Assembly (NCBI RefSeq): GCF_021023085.1
Contig: NZ_PGCK01000009.1
Coordinates: 1-64,000 of the forward strand
Reading direction: 5' to 3'
Origin: Methanooceanicella nereidis
GTDB taxonomy: Archaea; Halobacteriota; Methanocellia; Methanocellales; Methanocellaceae
DNA length: 64,000 bases
Position numbers and translations under genes: made by a program. Shown here piece by piece: positions 15,491 to 23,870 of this stretch. Numbering within the stretch: the first letter of the stretch is position 1; each line of letters opens with the position of its first letter. The notes beneath the pieces are model-generated. The model was not told the origin of the DNA. It searched no databases and saw only the letters and a list, made by a program, of their open reading frames with translations.

Positions 15491-15949
15491 CTATACAGGA
15501 GGCGATTCTTCCTTCACTCTCTCCACAAGGACTATTTCCTGCAGGTCTTCAATGCCCTCTACGGACCTGATCCTGTCATTTATGAACCGGTTAAGTTCCT
15601 CGAGGCTTTTTGCCCATACCTTGATCATAAGGTCATATTCGCCCAAAACGCCGTAAACTTCGGATACCTCGGGAAACTCCGCGAGCGCCGTCTTGGCCTC
15701 GTCATGTCTCTCCGTATCGGTCTGTATCAGCATTATGGATGTCACGGCATATCCGGTCGCGTCATTGTTCGCCATGATAGTGAACTTGTTTATGGCGCCA
15801 TGCTCTTTCATGCGCTTGAACCGGTGCTGTATCGTGGCGTCAGGTATGCCGGTGTTACGCGACATTTCCTGATAGCTCATCCTCGAGTTTTCCTTCAGGA
15901 GCCTGAGTATGGAATAATCGACCTCGTCGAGATCGAAACTACTACCCAT
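15491..15949 (-). CDS. Lrp/AsnC-family transcription regulator
   Basis: A 152-residue regulator with an N-terminal winged helix-turn-helix (LDEVDYSILRLLKENSR, with recognition helix around PDATIQHRFKRM) and a C-terminal RAM ligand domain (YGVLGEYDLMIKVWAKS). The frame extends to 15997, but that start would lie inside the operator; ATG 15949 gives the standard beginning. Ribosome site AAGGAG lies rather far upstream (~14 bases). It heads the operon with the MgtE-like sensor and the transporter. A palindrome at the expected transcription start suggests autoregulation. The effector is unknown. Confidence 0.88.
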   Translation of the reverse strand: MGSSFDLDEVDYSILRLLKENSRMSYQEMSRNTGIPDATIQHRFKRMKEHGAINKFTIMANNDATGYAVTSIMLIQTDTERHDEAKTALAEFPEVSEVYGVLGEYDLMIKVWAKSLEELNRFINDRIRSVEGIEDLQEIVLVERVKEESPPV

Positions 15950-15982
15950 AGTTATCTGATTTTCTCCTTTTCTAGTAGATAT

Positions 15983-15997
15983 TTGGTAAAATACCAA
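15983..15997. promoter_or_regulatory. Probable Lrp operator overlapping the transcription start
   Basis: TTGGTA-AAA-TACCAA is a perfect inverted repeat. On the minus strand it begins ~25 bp after a TATA-like TTTATATAC (about 16004-16012), so bound protein would block polymerase at the start site. That position is typical for archaeal Lrp autorepression. Confidence 0.6.
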
Positions 15998-16215
15998 TAA
16001 AAGTATATAAAACTTATTGAATTACAAAATATTTTTGTAAAAACTGGTTTTAAATTAAGAATATTGAAAAAATTTCAAATAATACTAAATCAGGCAGATA
16101 AAATTTTAATACGTAGCCTAATAATAGTTTGCATAAGTCCCGGCAACAGTCGGTTCACACGCAAATTTTTGGGATATTACTAATAAAAAACCCCTAAAAA
16201 ATGTAAAATATCCTT

Positions 16216-17217
16216 TTATGCCCTTATTTCGTGCAACAACGCTGTCATCCTGCTTATACGCTCATTGAGGAAATCGTACTCATCCGAATATTCAGGTGCC
16301 GTTTTAATAAGGCTCTTCTTATAATCCGATATCCTGCGCTCGACATTCTCCTGCATGAATTTTCTTTCCTTAAGGTCCAATATCATACTTTTTAAATGCC
16401 CTGACAATACATCTTCCAGACCGAACTCGGCCTCGAGATACCAGTCCAGTTCCTCGACCATCATATCCCTGCGAAGATCCTGCGGCATCAATGACATCGC
16501 TTTGCCGTAGGTCCCGAGGGCTAAAGCAAGGAAATTTCTCAGATCACCGGCATAATCCTCTATAGAGCCATAATGTGAAATCACACCATCGATCACCGGG
16601 CTGATGACGCTCACTGCCCTGCTGATATAACCGTCATCCAGCAGCTCGGATGAATACTGGCGGAAGACATCGAGCCTTTTTAAGATCTCTGACACATCCG
16701 GATGCTCATGTTCATCGCCTGAAAAGATATTATCAAGCTCCTGGCGTATAGAGCCCGAAAGGTCGCGGACAGACATAAGCCGGGTATTGACTATCGGGAG
16801 TATACCTGGCTCGTACCTTACCACGTCCATGATAAGTTCGACGAGATCGTCCTTATTAAATTTCATCAACTCTAATTCCGCGTTATTCAGGTCCCTGAAC
16901 ATAGAAGGCATCTTTACCCATCCATACATCACGGCGGCGATATGTTTACAATACCCAGGATAAGGGCAGCTACACGATGCGGTGATACCCTTATCGGTCA
17001 GCTCCGCTTTCACGGTATAATTTTCCGGGGTGGACCCCTCACACTCGGCGATGATCATATTGCCGTATATCAGCGGCCTCTTTATACGACCTTCCTTATA
17101 ATACGCCTTACCTCTTTCGTAAATTTTTTTATCGAACATTACCTGAAGATCGGATTCCCCTAATGCTTTTAGGTCCGGGACTTTTACGGGGGCGCGGGAA
17201 GGTAACATTTCAGGCAT
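16216..17217 (-). CDS. SWIM zinc-finger protein
   Basis: A 333-residue protein with a SWIM domain at about residues 70-105: CSCPYPGYCKHIAAVMYGW, matching the CxCx(n)CxH zinc pattern. The rest is helical, with several amphipathic segments and no recognised catalytic domain. SWIM domains bind DNA or proteins, and in prokaryotes often occur with SNF2 helicases, but none is adjacent. Upstream bases 17218-17363 are AT-rich and hold no gene. The gene stands alone. Confidence 0.82.
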   Translation of the reverse strand: MPEMLPSRAPVKVPDLKALGESDLQVMFDKKIYERGKAYYKEGRIKRPLIYGNMIIAECEGSTPENYTVKAELTDKGITASCSCPYPGYCKHIAAVMYGWVKMPSMFRDLNNAELELMKFNKDDLVELIMDVVRYEPGILPIVNTRLMSVRDLSGSIRQELDNIFSGDEHEHPDVSEILKRLDVFRQYSSELLDDGYISRAVSVISPVIDGVISHYGSIEDYAGDLRNFLALALGTYGKAMSLMPQDLRRDMMVEELDWYLEAEFGLEDVLSGHLKSMILDLKERKFMQENVERRISDYKKSLIKTAPEYSDEYDFLNERISRMTALLHEIRA

Positions 17218-17363
17218 GTATTATAGTATATTATAAAATAGATATAAGATTAAGCTGGTAGAAAAGGCCTTTATTTTATTTATTAAAAAAGTGAGTGGGC
17301 TTTTATAAGAATAGACCGGAAAGTGACCCATCGATATTCGGGCTGAATCTCTTATATCGCCCC

Positions 17364-17831
17364 TTATATCGACCTTAAAGTGTTCATTATCTTCTGCTTT
17401 GACCCGGTATCGACACGATCTTCCTTACATAGCCCCATCAGAACGTTAGCCGTTGTCCTTTTTAATTTACTGTCACAGCGTTTCAGGCTGGCGATGAGCG
17501 GCTCCACTGCGGGCATGCCTATCTTGATAAGAGCTACCCCGGCGACGACTCTCGCTTCCAGCTCCTCATCCTTCAGCATTCCGATCAAAGGCTCGATCGC
17601 TCTTTCGTCCCTGATGCTACCGAGTATCCATGCAGCGTTGCCGCGCACGTCCATGTTCGGATCCTTTAGCGCAACAATTAGCGGCTGAACCGCCTGGCGG
17701 CCCATATTGATCAAAGACTCGGCAGACCTCTCGCTCATATTATGATCGGCCAGCGATCTGATAAGAGAGGATATTTCCTTATGTTCTAACACATAACATT
17801 CGTCTGGCATGAAAGAATTCTTCCCGGGCAT
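17364..17831 (-). CDS. HEAT-repeat (PBS lyase-like) protein
   Basis: About 155 residues with three to four HEAT/PBS-lyase repeats between residues 30 and 150, seen in the recurring pattern A-V-x-P-L-I-x-x-L-K-D, G-N-A-A-W-I-L-G and A-V-E-P-L-I-A-S-L-K. These form a short superhelix for protein contacts, and there is no catalytic motif. The frame opens with TTG at 17846; I place the start at ATG 17831. Another Met at 17810 follows GGGAAG and is possible. Confidence 0.78.
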   Translation of the reverse strand: MPGKNSFMPDECYVLEHKEISSLIRSLADHNMSERSAESLINMGRQAVQPLIVALKDPNMDVRGNAAWILGSIRDERAIEPLIGMLKDEELEARVVAGVALIKIGMPAVEPLIASLKRCDSKLKRTTANVLMGLCKEDRVDTGSKQKIMNTLRSI

Positions 17832-17950
17832 TCTAAACTGCCACAAAAAAGGTTTCTAGGAACAGAGTAATTATATTCTTTCTAAAGATTATCCATATAT
17901 CTAAATAGGCCAATAGTTTTTATATAGATTTTTAGAAAAAATTAAAAAAA

Positions 17951-18166
17951 TTATTTTGCCTTACCGCCCATGCAGTAATACATGCTGTTTAGCTTATATT
18001 GAGAGAATATGGGGCATCCCTGGGGACAGATGCATCCTTCGGGATTTATTTTTTTATCACTTTTTCCTCTGCCGCAATACAGAACCTTATCATCGCCGGG
18101 ATAACTTGGGCAGCTGCTGCAAATGCAAGCATCATAGTTCTCAGGAGTTTCGGGTGGTGTCGTCAT
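17951..18166 (-). CDS. DUF2769 Cys-rich small protein
   Basis: A 71-residue protein with eight cysteines, mostly in C-x-C-x-x-C and C-x-C-x-x-x-C clusters (ACICSSCPSYPGDD, GCICPQGCPIF), plus a final YCMGG. The pattern and the YCGRGKS motif match DUF2769, a family common in methanogens and likely to bind metal or an Fe-S cluster. It is a single gene between the HEAT protein and the radical SAM gene. Confidence 0.8.
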   Translation of the reverse strand: MTTPPETPENYDACICSSCPSYPGDDKVLYCGRGKSDKKINPEGCICPQGCPIFSQYKLNSMYYCMGGKAK

Positions 18167-18220
18167 ATGTTATCATAAAAATATTATCATTAAACTTAAA
18201 TAAATCTAATCCTCTTTAAT

Positions 18221-19231
18221 TTATACAAGATCGGTAAGACCATACTCTTTGGCTATCTCGGTTGCCCGGCGGATCTCCGCCATGGTCAGCGGACGATCGA
18301 TCTCAGGGTATTCTTCAGCCCTGTATTCTGGCCGGTACTGGAACATCAAGTTAAAGCGGACACCTCTTCCGAGATTCTCGGCACACCACGCTATTATAGG
18401 CCTGGTGCAGCATTCAACGTGGCCCGGCAGCACAAGCTGCCTTACGAGCACTTCAGCCTGGCATTGCGCTTCTAAAAAGTTACGGGTGACGACACCCCAG
18501 TAGTTTTTTACTTTGGAATATTTTAACGCGTGTTCATCGTTGCCGTACCTAAAATCGGCCAGATAAACATCTATGGCTCCTTCCAGCAATTTCATCGTAT
18601 CAGTGGTCATATACATATTAGAGTTCCATATCATCGGAATGCCAATACGGGTGCAATCGATCGTCTCGAGGACCGTGTGAAGATGAGGTATCGGGTCCCC
18701 TCCGACAAAATTTACGTTCCTGCTGCCCTGGCGGTGCCTTCGCTCTATTGCCTCGCATAATCTTTTCGGCTCGGCTACTGGACCGCTTACCATGGTCGAT
18801 ATCTGCCAGTTTTGACAGTATACGCATTTCAGGTTACAGCCTTCGAAAAATATCGTATGCGACGGCACAAGTTCTGGCTCTTCGCCATAATGTAAAAACT
18901 CGGAGGATATCCTTGATACGAAGTCTACCCCGCACGCTCCCGGACGGACATATCTGTCCGCGCCGCACCGGACCTCGCAATAATAACAATTCTTCAGCAT
19001 GCGCTTCGCTATCTCTATTTTCACGTTCAGCAAAGTGCTTTTAGGCTCAAGCCCGTGACCTTTTATTTCTGCGGTTTCCAGCAAGTCCCTGTACTCTTTG
19101 ATACGGTCATCATGCAAGGCCCATAACCCGTCATCGTCAAGCCGGTAAAATTCGTTATCTACCTCTACCATTTTTAACAGAGTATGTCTGGCGGGCGCCC
19201 CTTGCAAAATTTCCTTATATCTTTTTAACAT
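18221..19231 (-). CDS. Radical SAM protein, AmrS/PflA-like
   Basis: A 336-residue radical SAM enzyme with the cluster motif GCNLKCVYCQNW near residue 132 and the glycine-rich NFVGGDPIPHLH stretch. Additional N-terminal cysteines (NCYYCEVRCG and GACGV, residues ~78-98) resemble the pyruvate-formate-lyase-activating-like COG1313 subfamily. Its targets are unknown; relatives act as glycyl-radical activators or AMMECR1-linked enzymes. The start codon overlaps the stop of the DUF2284 gene, so the two are translated together, and the DUF2284 protein may bind metal for, or be modified by, this enzyme. Confidence 0.82.
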   Translation of the reverse strand: MLKRYKEILQGAPARHTLLKMVEVDNEFYRLDDDGLWALHDDRIKEYRDLLETAEIKGHGLEPKSTLLNVKIEIAKRMLKNCYYCEVRCGADRYVRPGACGVDFVSRISSEFLHYGEEPELVPSHTIFFEGCNLKCVYCQNWQISTMVSGPVAEPKRLCEAIERRHRQGSRNVNFVGGDPIPHLHTVLETIDCTRIGIPMIWNSNMYMTTDTMKLLEGAIDVYLADFRYGNDEHALKYSKVKNYWGVVTRNFLEAQCQAEVLVRQLVLPGHVECCTRPIIAWCAENLGRGVRFNLMFQYRPEYRAEEYPEIDRPLTMAEIRRATEIAKEYGLTDLV

Positions 19232-19866
19232 CAGCAGACCAGCAATAATCCATATGAGTTTATATTCGGATGCATTATCTTACCATATTCATTTCCCTTA
19301 CATGGAACGACTTCCAGCGGTAATCCCATCTTATGTACCGTGGCAAACACGTCGATGCCCACTGCCTCCATGGATGTCCTGACCTTTTCCATATGCCTGC
19401 ATTCTCTTTTTAAGGATACGTCGATAATCCCTTTTGTCTCCTCGGGTATGCAATCCTCGCAAAATATGCACGGATAAGCCCCGAATGCAAGGGCTTTGTA
19501 ATACCCCTGGTAAAAGGCATGCTGTTCGAGGTCGTACATGGTCTCATGTATCCATACTATAAGGTCTTTCAAGAACGAATGCCAGTTGACCGGGATAGTA
19601 TCGGGATCAAGGTCTTCCATGCCCGGTATCCCGGGGAACCGTACGATATATGCCGTTTCATATTCTTTTAAAAGTTTTTTCGTCTCCGATGGCCCGGGAA
19701 CGTAAGGGGGGCAGTTAAGGTGTTTCCCGTACCCTTTACAGCCAAACTGGCACTTCCACCTTACCCATTCGCCTATCTCGATCTCGGAAGGGCGGATACG
19801 ATGCAAGCTGGAGTTACGCTGTCTTGCCATTTCCATTAACTCTTTTTCCAGTTGATCGATATTCAT
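19231..19866 (-). CDS. DUF2284 metal-binding protein
   Basis: About 210 residues of DUF2284, a predicted metal-binding family. Conserved Cys lie near residues 38-50 (CQFGC...LNCPPYVPG), and a second set at CIFCEDCIPEE (~140) is followed by a Cys in KRECRHME. The frame extends to a GTG at 19875; the ATG at 19866 gives the more usual start. It is the first gene of a pair with the radical SAM gene. A divergent AT-rich promoter region separates it from the zinc-ribbon gene. Confidence 0.8.
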   Translation of the reverse strand: MNIDQLEKELMEMARQRNSSLHRIRPSEIEIGEWVRWKCQFGCKGYGKHLNCPPYVPGPSETKKLLKEYETAYIVRFPGIPGMEDLDPDTIPVNWHSFLKDLIVWIHETMYDLEQHAFYQGYYKALAFGAYPCIFCEDCIPEETKGIIDVSLKRECRHMEKVRTSMEAVGIDVFATVHKMGLPLEVVPCKGNEYGKIMHPNINSYGLLLVC

Positions 19867-20046
19867 TGTAACCACTTTTTGAAGTATATTTATATTATTA
19901 AAATAATTAAATTCTTGTTAAATTTAACTTTCTATATTCTAAATTTAAAATTTTTATGGTTGACATTTTTGCTCATTACCAGGTTCATTCATCGGGGCAA
20001 AAGTTTAAAAGTGATACGGATAAGAGTCTTTAATACAGGTATAGGT

Positions 20047-20466
20047 ATGACTGACGCGGTTAAGTATACTTTAAAGACTGACCCACAGGGCATGGTCGGC
20101 CGGGAATGCCCCAACAGGGCTTGCAAGGCTTACTTTAAGATCAAGTCGGAAGACCTGAACGTCGAAGAGCTTATATGCCCGATTTGCGGACAAAAAAAGT
20201 ATAATAATAAGTATACTACATTACAGCAGATCGATTATATTAACTCTATAATATTCAAAAAAGACGTATGCAGCCTGGGCCCTGACAAGTATACAAAAAC
20301 TACCCCTGTCATCGATTATGTGGAGACCCCCGCTAAATGTGTGTTCACATGCGATACCTGCGGGAAAAAGTTCGGGATCGATGAAAAACCCGACTATTGT
20401 CCTTTCTGCGAGGCGACATACGAGCACCTGCACGCGGAAGATAAATGCGACATCGCCGGAAAATAG
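20047..20466 (+). CDS. Zinc-ribbon protein of unknown function
   Basis: About 139 residues with two Cys4 zinc ribbons: CPNRACKAYF...CPICG (about residues 20-45) and CDTCGKKF...CPFCEATY (about 100-125). The open frame extends back to 19852, but that upstream part is encoded by very AT-rich promoter-like DNA; ATG 20047 with AGGT before it is the better start. It may be a nucleic-acid-binding or assembly factor. Its partner is not evident. Confidence 0.7.
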   Translation: MTDAVKYTLKTDPQGMVGRECPNRACKAYFKIKSEDLNVEELICPICGQKKYNNKYTTLQQIDYINSIIFKKDVCSLGPDKYTKTTPVIDYVETPAKCVFTCDTCGKKFGIDEKPDYCPFCEATYEHLHAEDKCDIAGK

Positions 20467-20504
20467 AAGATTAAAATGATTGAGTATTAGGTCCCGAATA
20501 TCAT

Positions 20505-20775
20505 CTTTTTTACACAAAGGCAACAAAGGACACGGTTTTTTCAACCACTAAGCGCACGAAGGCAAACAAGGAACACTAAACTGCTAACCACAAAGCGCAC
20601 AAAGGCAAACAAGGAACACAAAGAACTTCTTTTAGAAAATTAGTATATTATAAAAAAAATTTGTGTTCCTTGTTCGCCTTCGTGCGCTTCGTGGTTAACA
20701 GTCTAGTGTACCTTACTCGCCTTCGTGCGCTTCGTGGTGGAAACTGGTAATCCTTATTCGCCTTTGTGATGTGGT
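20505..20775. repeat. Satellite hairpin copy D of the palindromic repeat family
   Basis: About 37 bases at 20583-20622 (AACCACAAAGCGCACAAAGG...) pair with 20660-20698 (...CCTTCGTGCGCTTCGTGGTT) around an AT-rich loop, giving a long near-perfect stem. Additional copies of the AAGCGCACGAAGGC unit lie at ~20545 and, inverted, at ~20717 and ~20757. The same unit ends the giant palindromes at 27.9 and 53.8 kb. No gene lies between 20467 and 20883; the remaining 20776-20883 is AT-rich with no other structure seen. Confidence 0.85.
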
Positions 20776-20883
20776 TGATAATGATGAACTCGCATGTATT
20801 GAATTACTTTAAGGATCGGATAATTAAGTTTTATAAACTCTACAAGTAATACCTGACTTAAAAATTCATTCAAAATAAAAAAA

Positions 20884-20902
20884 GAAGACCTGATTGGCCT
20901 TC
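20884..20902 (-). terminator. Intrinsic-type terminator of the arg-his operon
   Basis: On the minus strand GAAGGCC-AATCA-GGTCTTC forms a 7-bp stem (one G-U) and is followed by TTTTTTTATTTT. It overlaps the hisS stop codon. Confidence 0.7.
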
Positions 20903-22187
20903 ATAAGCTTTCCAGGAACGTTATTATCTCTTTGGTCTCCTGCTCCCCGGTGGTCATATCCTTTATGGAGACCTTACCGCCGGCCATTTCTTTTTCGCCG
21001 AGTATAAGGACTTTTTTAGCGCCGATGCTGTTCGCATACTTCATCTGGTTGCTAAAATTCCTGCCAAGCATATCGGTCTCTACGACACAGTCTTTCTCCC
21101 TGAGGGACTGAGCCAGGAATATGCCGACCTCCCTGTAGTCAGGGGATGTCGTAAGGACATAGTAATCGGTCATGATCTTCTCATGGGGCCACACGTTTGC
21201 ACGCCTCATCAATATTTCAAGGACGGCATCGCCCATGCCGAAGCCTACGGCGCACATGTCCGCCCCGCCGAAAAGCCCTATGATCTTATCGTATCTTCCT
21301 CCGCCGAAAATGGCGCGAAGCTCGCCTTTAGTGTCAAAGCACTCGAAAACTGTGCCGGTGTAATATGCAAGACCGCGGATGATGGACGGGTCAAGTTCGC
21401 AATAGTACTCCATACGATACATTTTCATAAGGTCAAGGATCTTTTCAAGGTTCTCGTAGCCTTCCATGACAAGCGGGTTTCTCGCCAGCAACGGCTTAAG
21501 CTTCGGTAGAGCCTCCGCAAGAGGGCCCTTAGTATCCAGTATCGATATAAGATGGCCCATTTGGATATCGTTCATTCCCGCGTCATACAACATTTTCTTG
21601 AACTCGTCATGAGAGACCTTGCCCCTTTTATCTATAGCGGAAAATATCGCGGGCGCGTTCTGTACGTTAAGAGCCTCAAGGACACCCTGCATAAGCCTCC
21701 TGTCGCTGATCTTGAACACGAACTCGCCTTCAAGCCCGAGCGAGAGCATTATGTCGATGCCCGATGCAATGACCTCCGAGTCTGCCTCGGGACCGCTTAC
21801 GCCGAATATATCCACGTTAAGCTGGTAGAACTCTCTCAGCCTGCCTGACTGCGGCTCCTCATATCGCCACAGCTTGGGCATAGAGTACCACTTTATAGGC
21901 CTTCTCAGCGTTTTTTCCCTGTCGACGACCATGCGTGCGACTGTGGGAGTGAGCTCGGGTATAAGAGTGATGTCGCGGTCGCCCTTATCCTTAAAGTTAA
22001 ATGTCTGTCCGAGTATCTCATCGCCGCTCTTTATCCGGAAAAGGTCGAGAGACTCGACGCTCGGCGCGTCGACCTCCCTGAAGCCGTAACGCTTAACGGT
22101 GTCCAGTATCTTATCGAACACTATACGGCGCGCCGCCATGTCTTCCGGATAGAAATCCCTGAAACCTTTCAATGACTGAAATCTCAT
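20901..22187 (-). CDS. hisS: Histidyl-tRNA synthetase
   Basis: A 428-residue class II synthetase that charges tRNA-His. Motif 2 is in PKLWRYEEPQSGRLREF (~105-120), the histidine-specific sequence is GLAYYTGTVFE (~265), and motif 3 is AVGFGMGDAVLEI (~315). The C-terminal anticodon-binding domain (about 340-428) is complete. It is the last gene of an operon with argC, a CBS protein and argJ. The 12-bp gap after argJ and the terminator directly at its end show that it has no separate transcription unit downstream. Confidence 0.95.
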   Translation of the reverse strand: MRFQSLKGFRDFYPEDMAARRIVFDKILDTVKRYGFREVDAPSVESLDLFRIKSGDEILGQTFNFKDKGDRDITLIPELTPTVARMVVDREKTLRRPIKWYSMPKLWRYEEPQSGRLREFYQLNVDIFGVSGPEADSEVIASGIDIMLSLGLEGEFVFKISDRRLMQGVLEALNVQNAPAIFSAIDKRGKVSHDEFKKMLYDAGMNDIQMGHLISILDTKGPLAEALPKLKPLLARNPLVMEGYENLEKILDLMKMYRMEYYCELDPSIIRGLAYYTGTVFECFDTKGELRAIFGGGRYDKIIGLFGGADMCAVGFGMGDAVLEILMRRANVWPHEKIMTDYYVLTTSPDYREVGIFLAQSLREKDCVVETDMLGRNFSNQMKYANSIGAKKVLILGEKEMAGGKVSIKDMTTGEQETKEIITFLESL

Positions 22188-22199
22188 TTTATCATCACT

Positions 22200-23381
22200 T
22201 TATGTTGTATAGGACGCGTTTATGTTAACGTACTCGTGCGTGAGGTCACAGCCCCATGCCGTAGCCTTTGCGTCGCCAAGCTCCAGGCTCACTTTGACAT
22301 ACAGCGGATCGAAGCCCATTATCTCCTTTGCTTTAGCCAGGGTCGCCTCATCGCTCTTCGGGATGCCGGCGTCTACCAGCTTGATCGAATCTTTACCGTT
22401 TGAGAACTCCAGCGTGACCTTCCGGGGATCTACATCGCATGAAGAATATCCTACCGCGCATACTGCCCTGCCCCAGTTCGGGTCTTTACCGTACACCGCG
22501 CTCTTGAACAATGGCGAGCGGACGACTGCCTTTGCAGCCTTTCTCGCGTCTTCAACGCTCTTTGCGCCCTCGACCGTCACTTCGATCAGCTTGGTGGCGC
22601 CTTCACCGTCGCGGGCTATCTTTTTCGCCAGTTCCATACATACCTTTTCCAGGCCTTCCTGGAACTTGCTCATATCCGGCCTGCCGGACTCTCCCGTAGC
22701 GATAATGAACACGTTATCGTTCGTGCTGGTATCGCCATCCACGACTATCATGTTATAGCTTTTATCGACGGCGATCTTCAAGCGTTCCTGAAGCTCGTCG
22801 TGGGATAATTTCGCGTCGGTAAAAATGAACGAGAGCATTGTCCCCATATTGGGCTCGATCATTCCGGAACCTTTGGCGATGCCTCCGATCCTGATACCGC
22901 CTTCGAGCTCAACTGCATAGCTCTTCGGCACAAGATCGGTCGTCATAATGGCACGGTTTGCCTTTTCGCTGCATTCCGGCGTATTACCGAGGTTCTTGAA
23001 GACTTCCTCGAAATGGTCAGTATACCACTTCATGTTCATCGGCCTGCCGATGACACCGGTAGAGGATACGCCTATAGTGTGCGGGTCCACTTTTAGCTTA
23101 TCGGCAAGCAGATTTGCCATTGAGATAGCGTCCTTTATTCCCTGCTCATGAGTGAAAGCGTTAGCGTTACCGCTATTTGCTATGATCCCGTTGAACATCT
23201 GCCCGCATTCCTTCAGGTGCTCCCCGGAAACTACGACAGGTGCCGCTTTAACCTTGTTCCTTGTGAAGACTGCTGCTGCGGGGCCTTTCGCAAGCATTAT
23301 AGCAAGTCCCATTTTTCCTTCCTTTGTACCGTACGCTTTAACGCCTTTGACGGCGCAGATGCCCCCTTCGATAGCTTTCAT
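22200..23381 (-). CDS. argJ: Bifunctional glutamate N-acetyltransferase / ornithine acetyltransferase
   Basis: A 393-residue N-terminal-nucleophile enzyme that moves the acetyl group from N-acetylornithine to glutamate in cyclic arginine synthesis. The self-cleavage site is in KGSGMIEPNMGTMLSF, between Gly and Thr (~residue 186); most relatives have Ala-Thr there. Whether it is monofunctional or bifunctional cannot be told from sequence alone. Its ATG overlaps the stop of the CBS gene by 4 bp and a ribosome site GAGGA precedes it. It follows argC in the same operon, giving two of the pathway steps together. Confidence 0.94.
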   Translation of the reverse strand: MKAIEGGICAVKGVKAYGTKEGKMGLAIMLAKGPAAAVFTRNKVKAAPVVVSGEHLKECGQMFNGIIANSGNANAFTHEQGIKDAISMANLLADKLKVDPHTIGVSSTGVIGRPMNMKWYTDHFEEVFKNLGNTPECSEKANRAIMTTDLVPKSYAVELEGGIRIGGIAKGSGMIEPNMGTMLSFIFTDAKLSHDELQERLKIAVDKSYNMIVVDGDTSTNDNVFIIATGESGRPDMSKFQEGLEKVCMELAKKIARDGEGATKLIEVTVEGAKSVEDARKAAKAVVRSPLFKSAVYGKDPNWGRAVCAVGYSSCDVDPRKVTLEFSNGKDSIKLVDAGIPKSDEATLAKAKEIMGFDPLYVKVSLELGDAKATAWGCDLTHEYVNINASYTT

Positions 23382-23857
23382 TCCTCGACAGTTCCTCCGA
23401 GTCCGTGTATTATGTCTTCGCGCGCGACGATCCCCACGAGCTTCCCGTCTTTGACCACGGGCAGCCTGTTAATGTTATACCTCATCATCAGCGAGGCCGC
23501 ATCCTCGATGTCCTTATCCGGCGATATCGACCTTACGTTCCTGCTCATGATGTTGCTTATCGGCTTTTCGCCGATATCGTTATAGGATTTTTGCAACTCT
23601 CTCAGCTGCATCAGATCCCTGAACGGTATCTCAAGGATCACCTCGAGCGGGCTTGGAAGCCATAATGTGCTGGAGTGTTCAGGGACGGAAAGGAGCTTTA
23701 ATATGTCTCCCTCCGTGATAATACCTACGACCTTTCCTTCTTCTACAACAGGTAAGCCGCTAACGTTCTGTTCTCCCATCAGTTTAATGACTTTCTCTAT
23801 AGAGTCGGATGGGGAGCATGTCACAACTTCTTTTGTCATCACTTCTTCAATTTTCAT
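23378..23857 (-). CDS. CBS-pair protein in the arginine operon
   Basis: About 159 residues consisting of two CBS motifs: MKIEEVMTKEVVTCSPSDSI...GLPVVEEGKVVGIITEGDI and ISNIMSRNVRSISPDKDI...RLPVVKDGKLVGIVAREDI, separated by a ~35-residue helical insert. CBS pairs bind adenine nucleotides or SAM. The frame extends to 23914 inside argC, but ATG 23857 with AAGGAG nine bases upstream is the true start. It sits between argC and argJ, with 4 bp of overlap into argJ, so it may tune arginine enzymes in response to energy state; that is inference. Confidence 0.88.
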   Translation of the reverse strand: MKIEEVMTKEVVTCSPSDSIEKVIKLMGEQNVSGLPVVEEGKVVGIITEGDILKLLSVPEHSSTLWLPSPLEVILEIPFRDLMQLRELQKSYNDIGEKPISNIMSRNVRSISPDKDIEDAASLMMRYNINRLPVVKDGKLVGIVAREDIIHGLGGTVEE

Positions 23858-23870
23858 GATCCTGATCTCC

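Noticed and set aside
15290-16000. 236-codon frame antisense to the MgtE-like and Lrp genes
   Set aside because: It crosses two well-supported genes and a promoter, and its product resembles no family.
20505-20775. Possible CRISPR array
   Set aside because: The repeated units vary in spacing and orientation and pair into hairpins. There are no regular unique spacers and no cas genes in the window.
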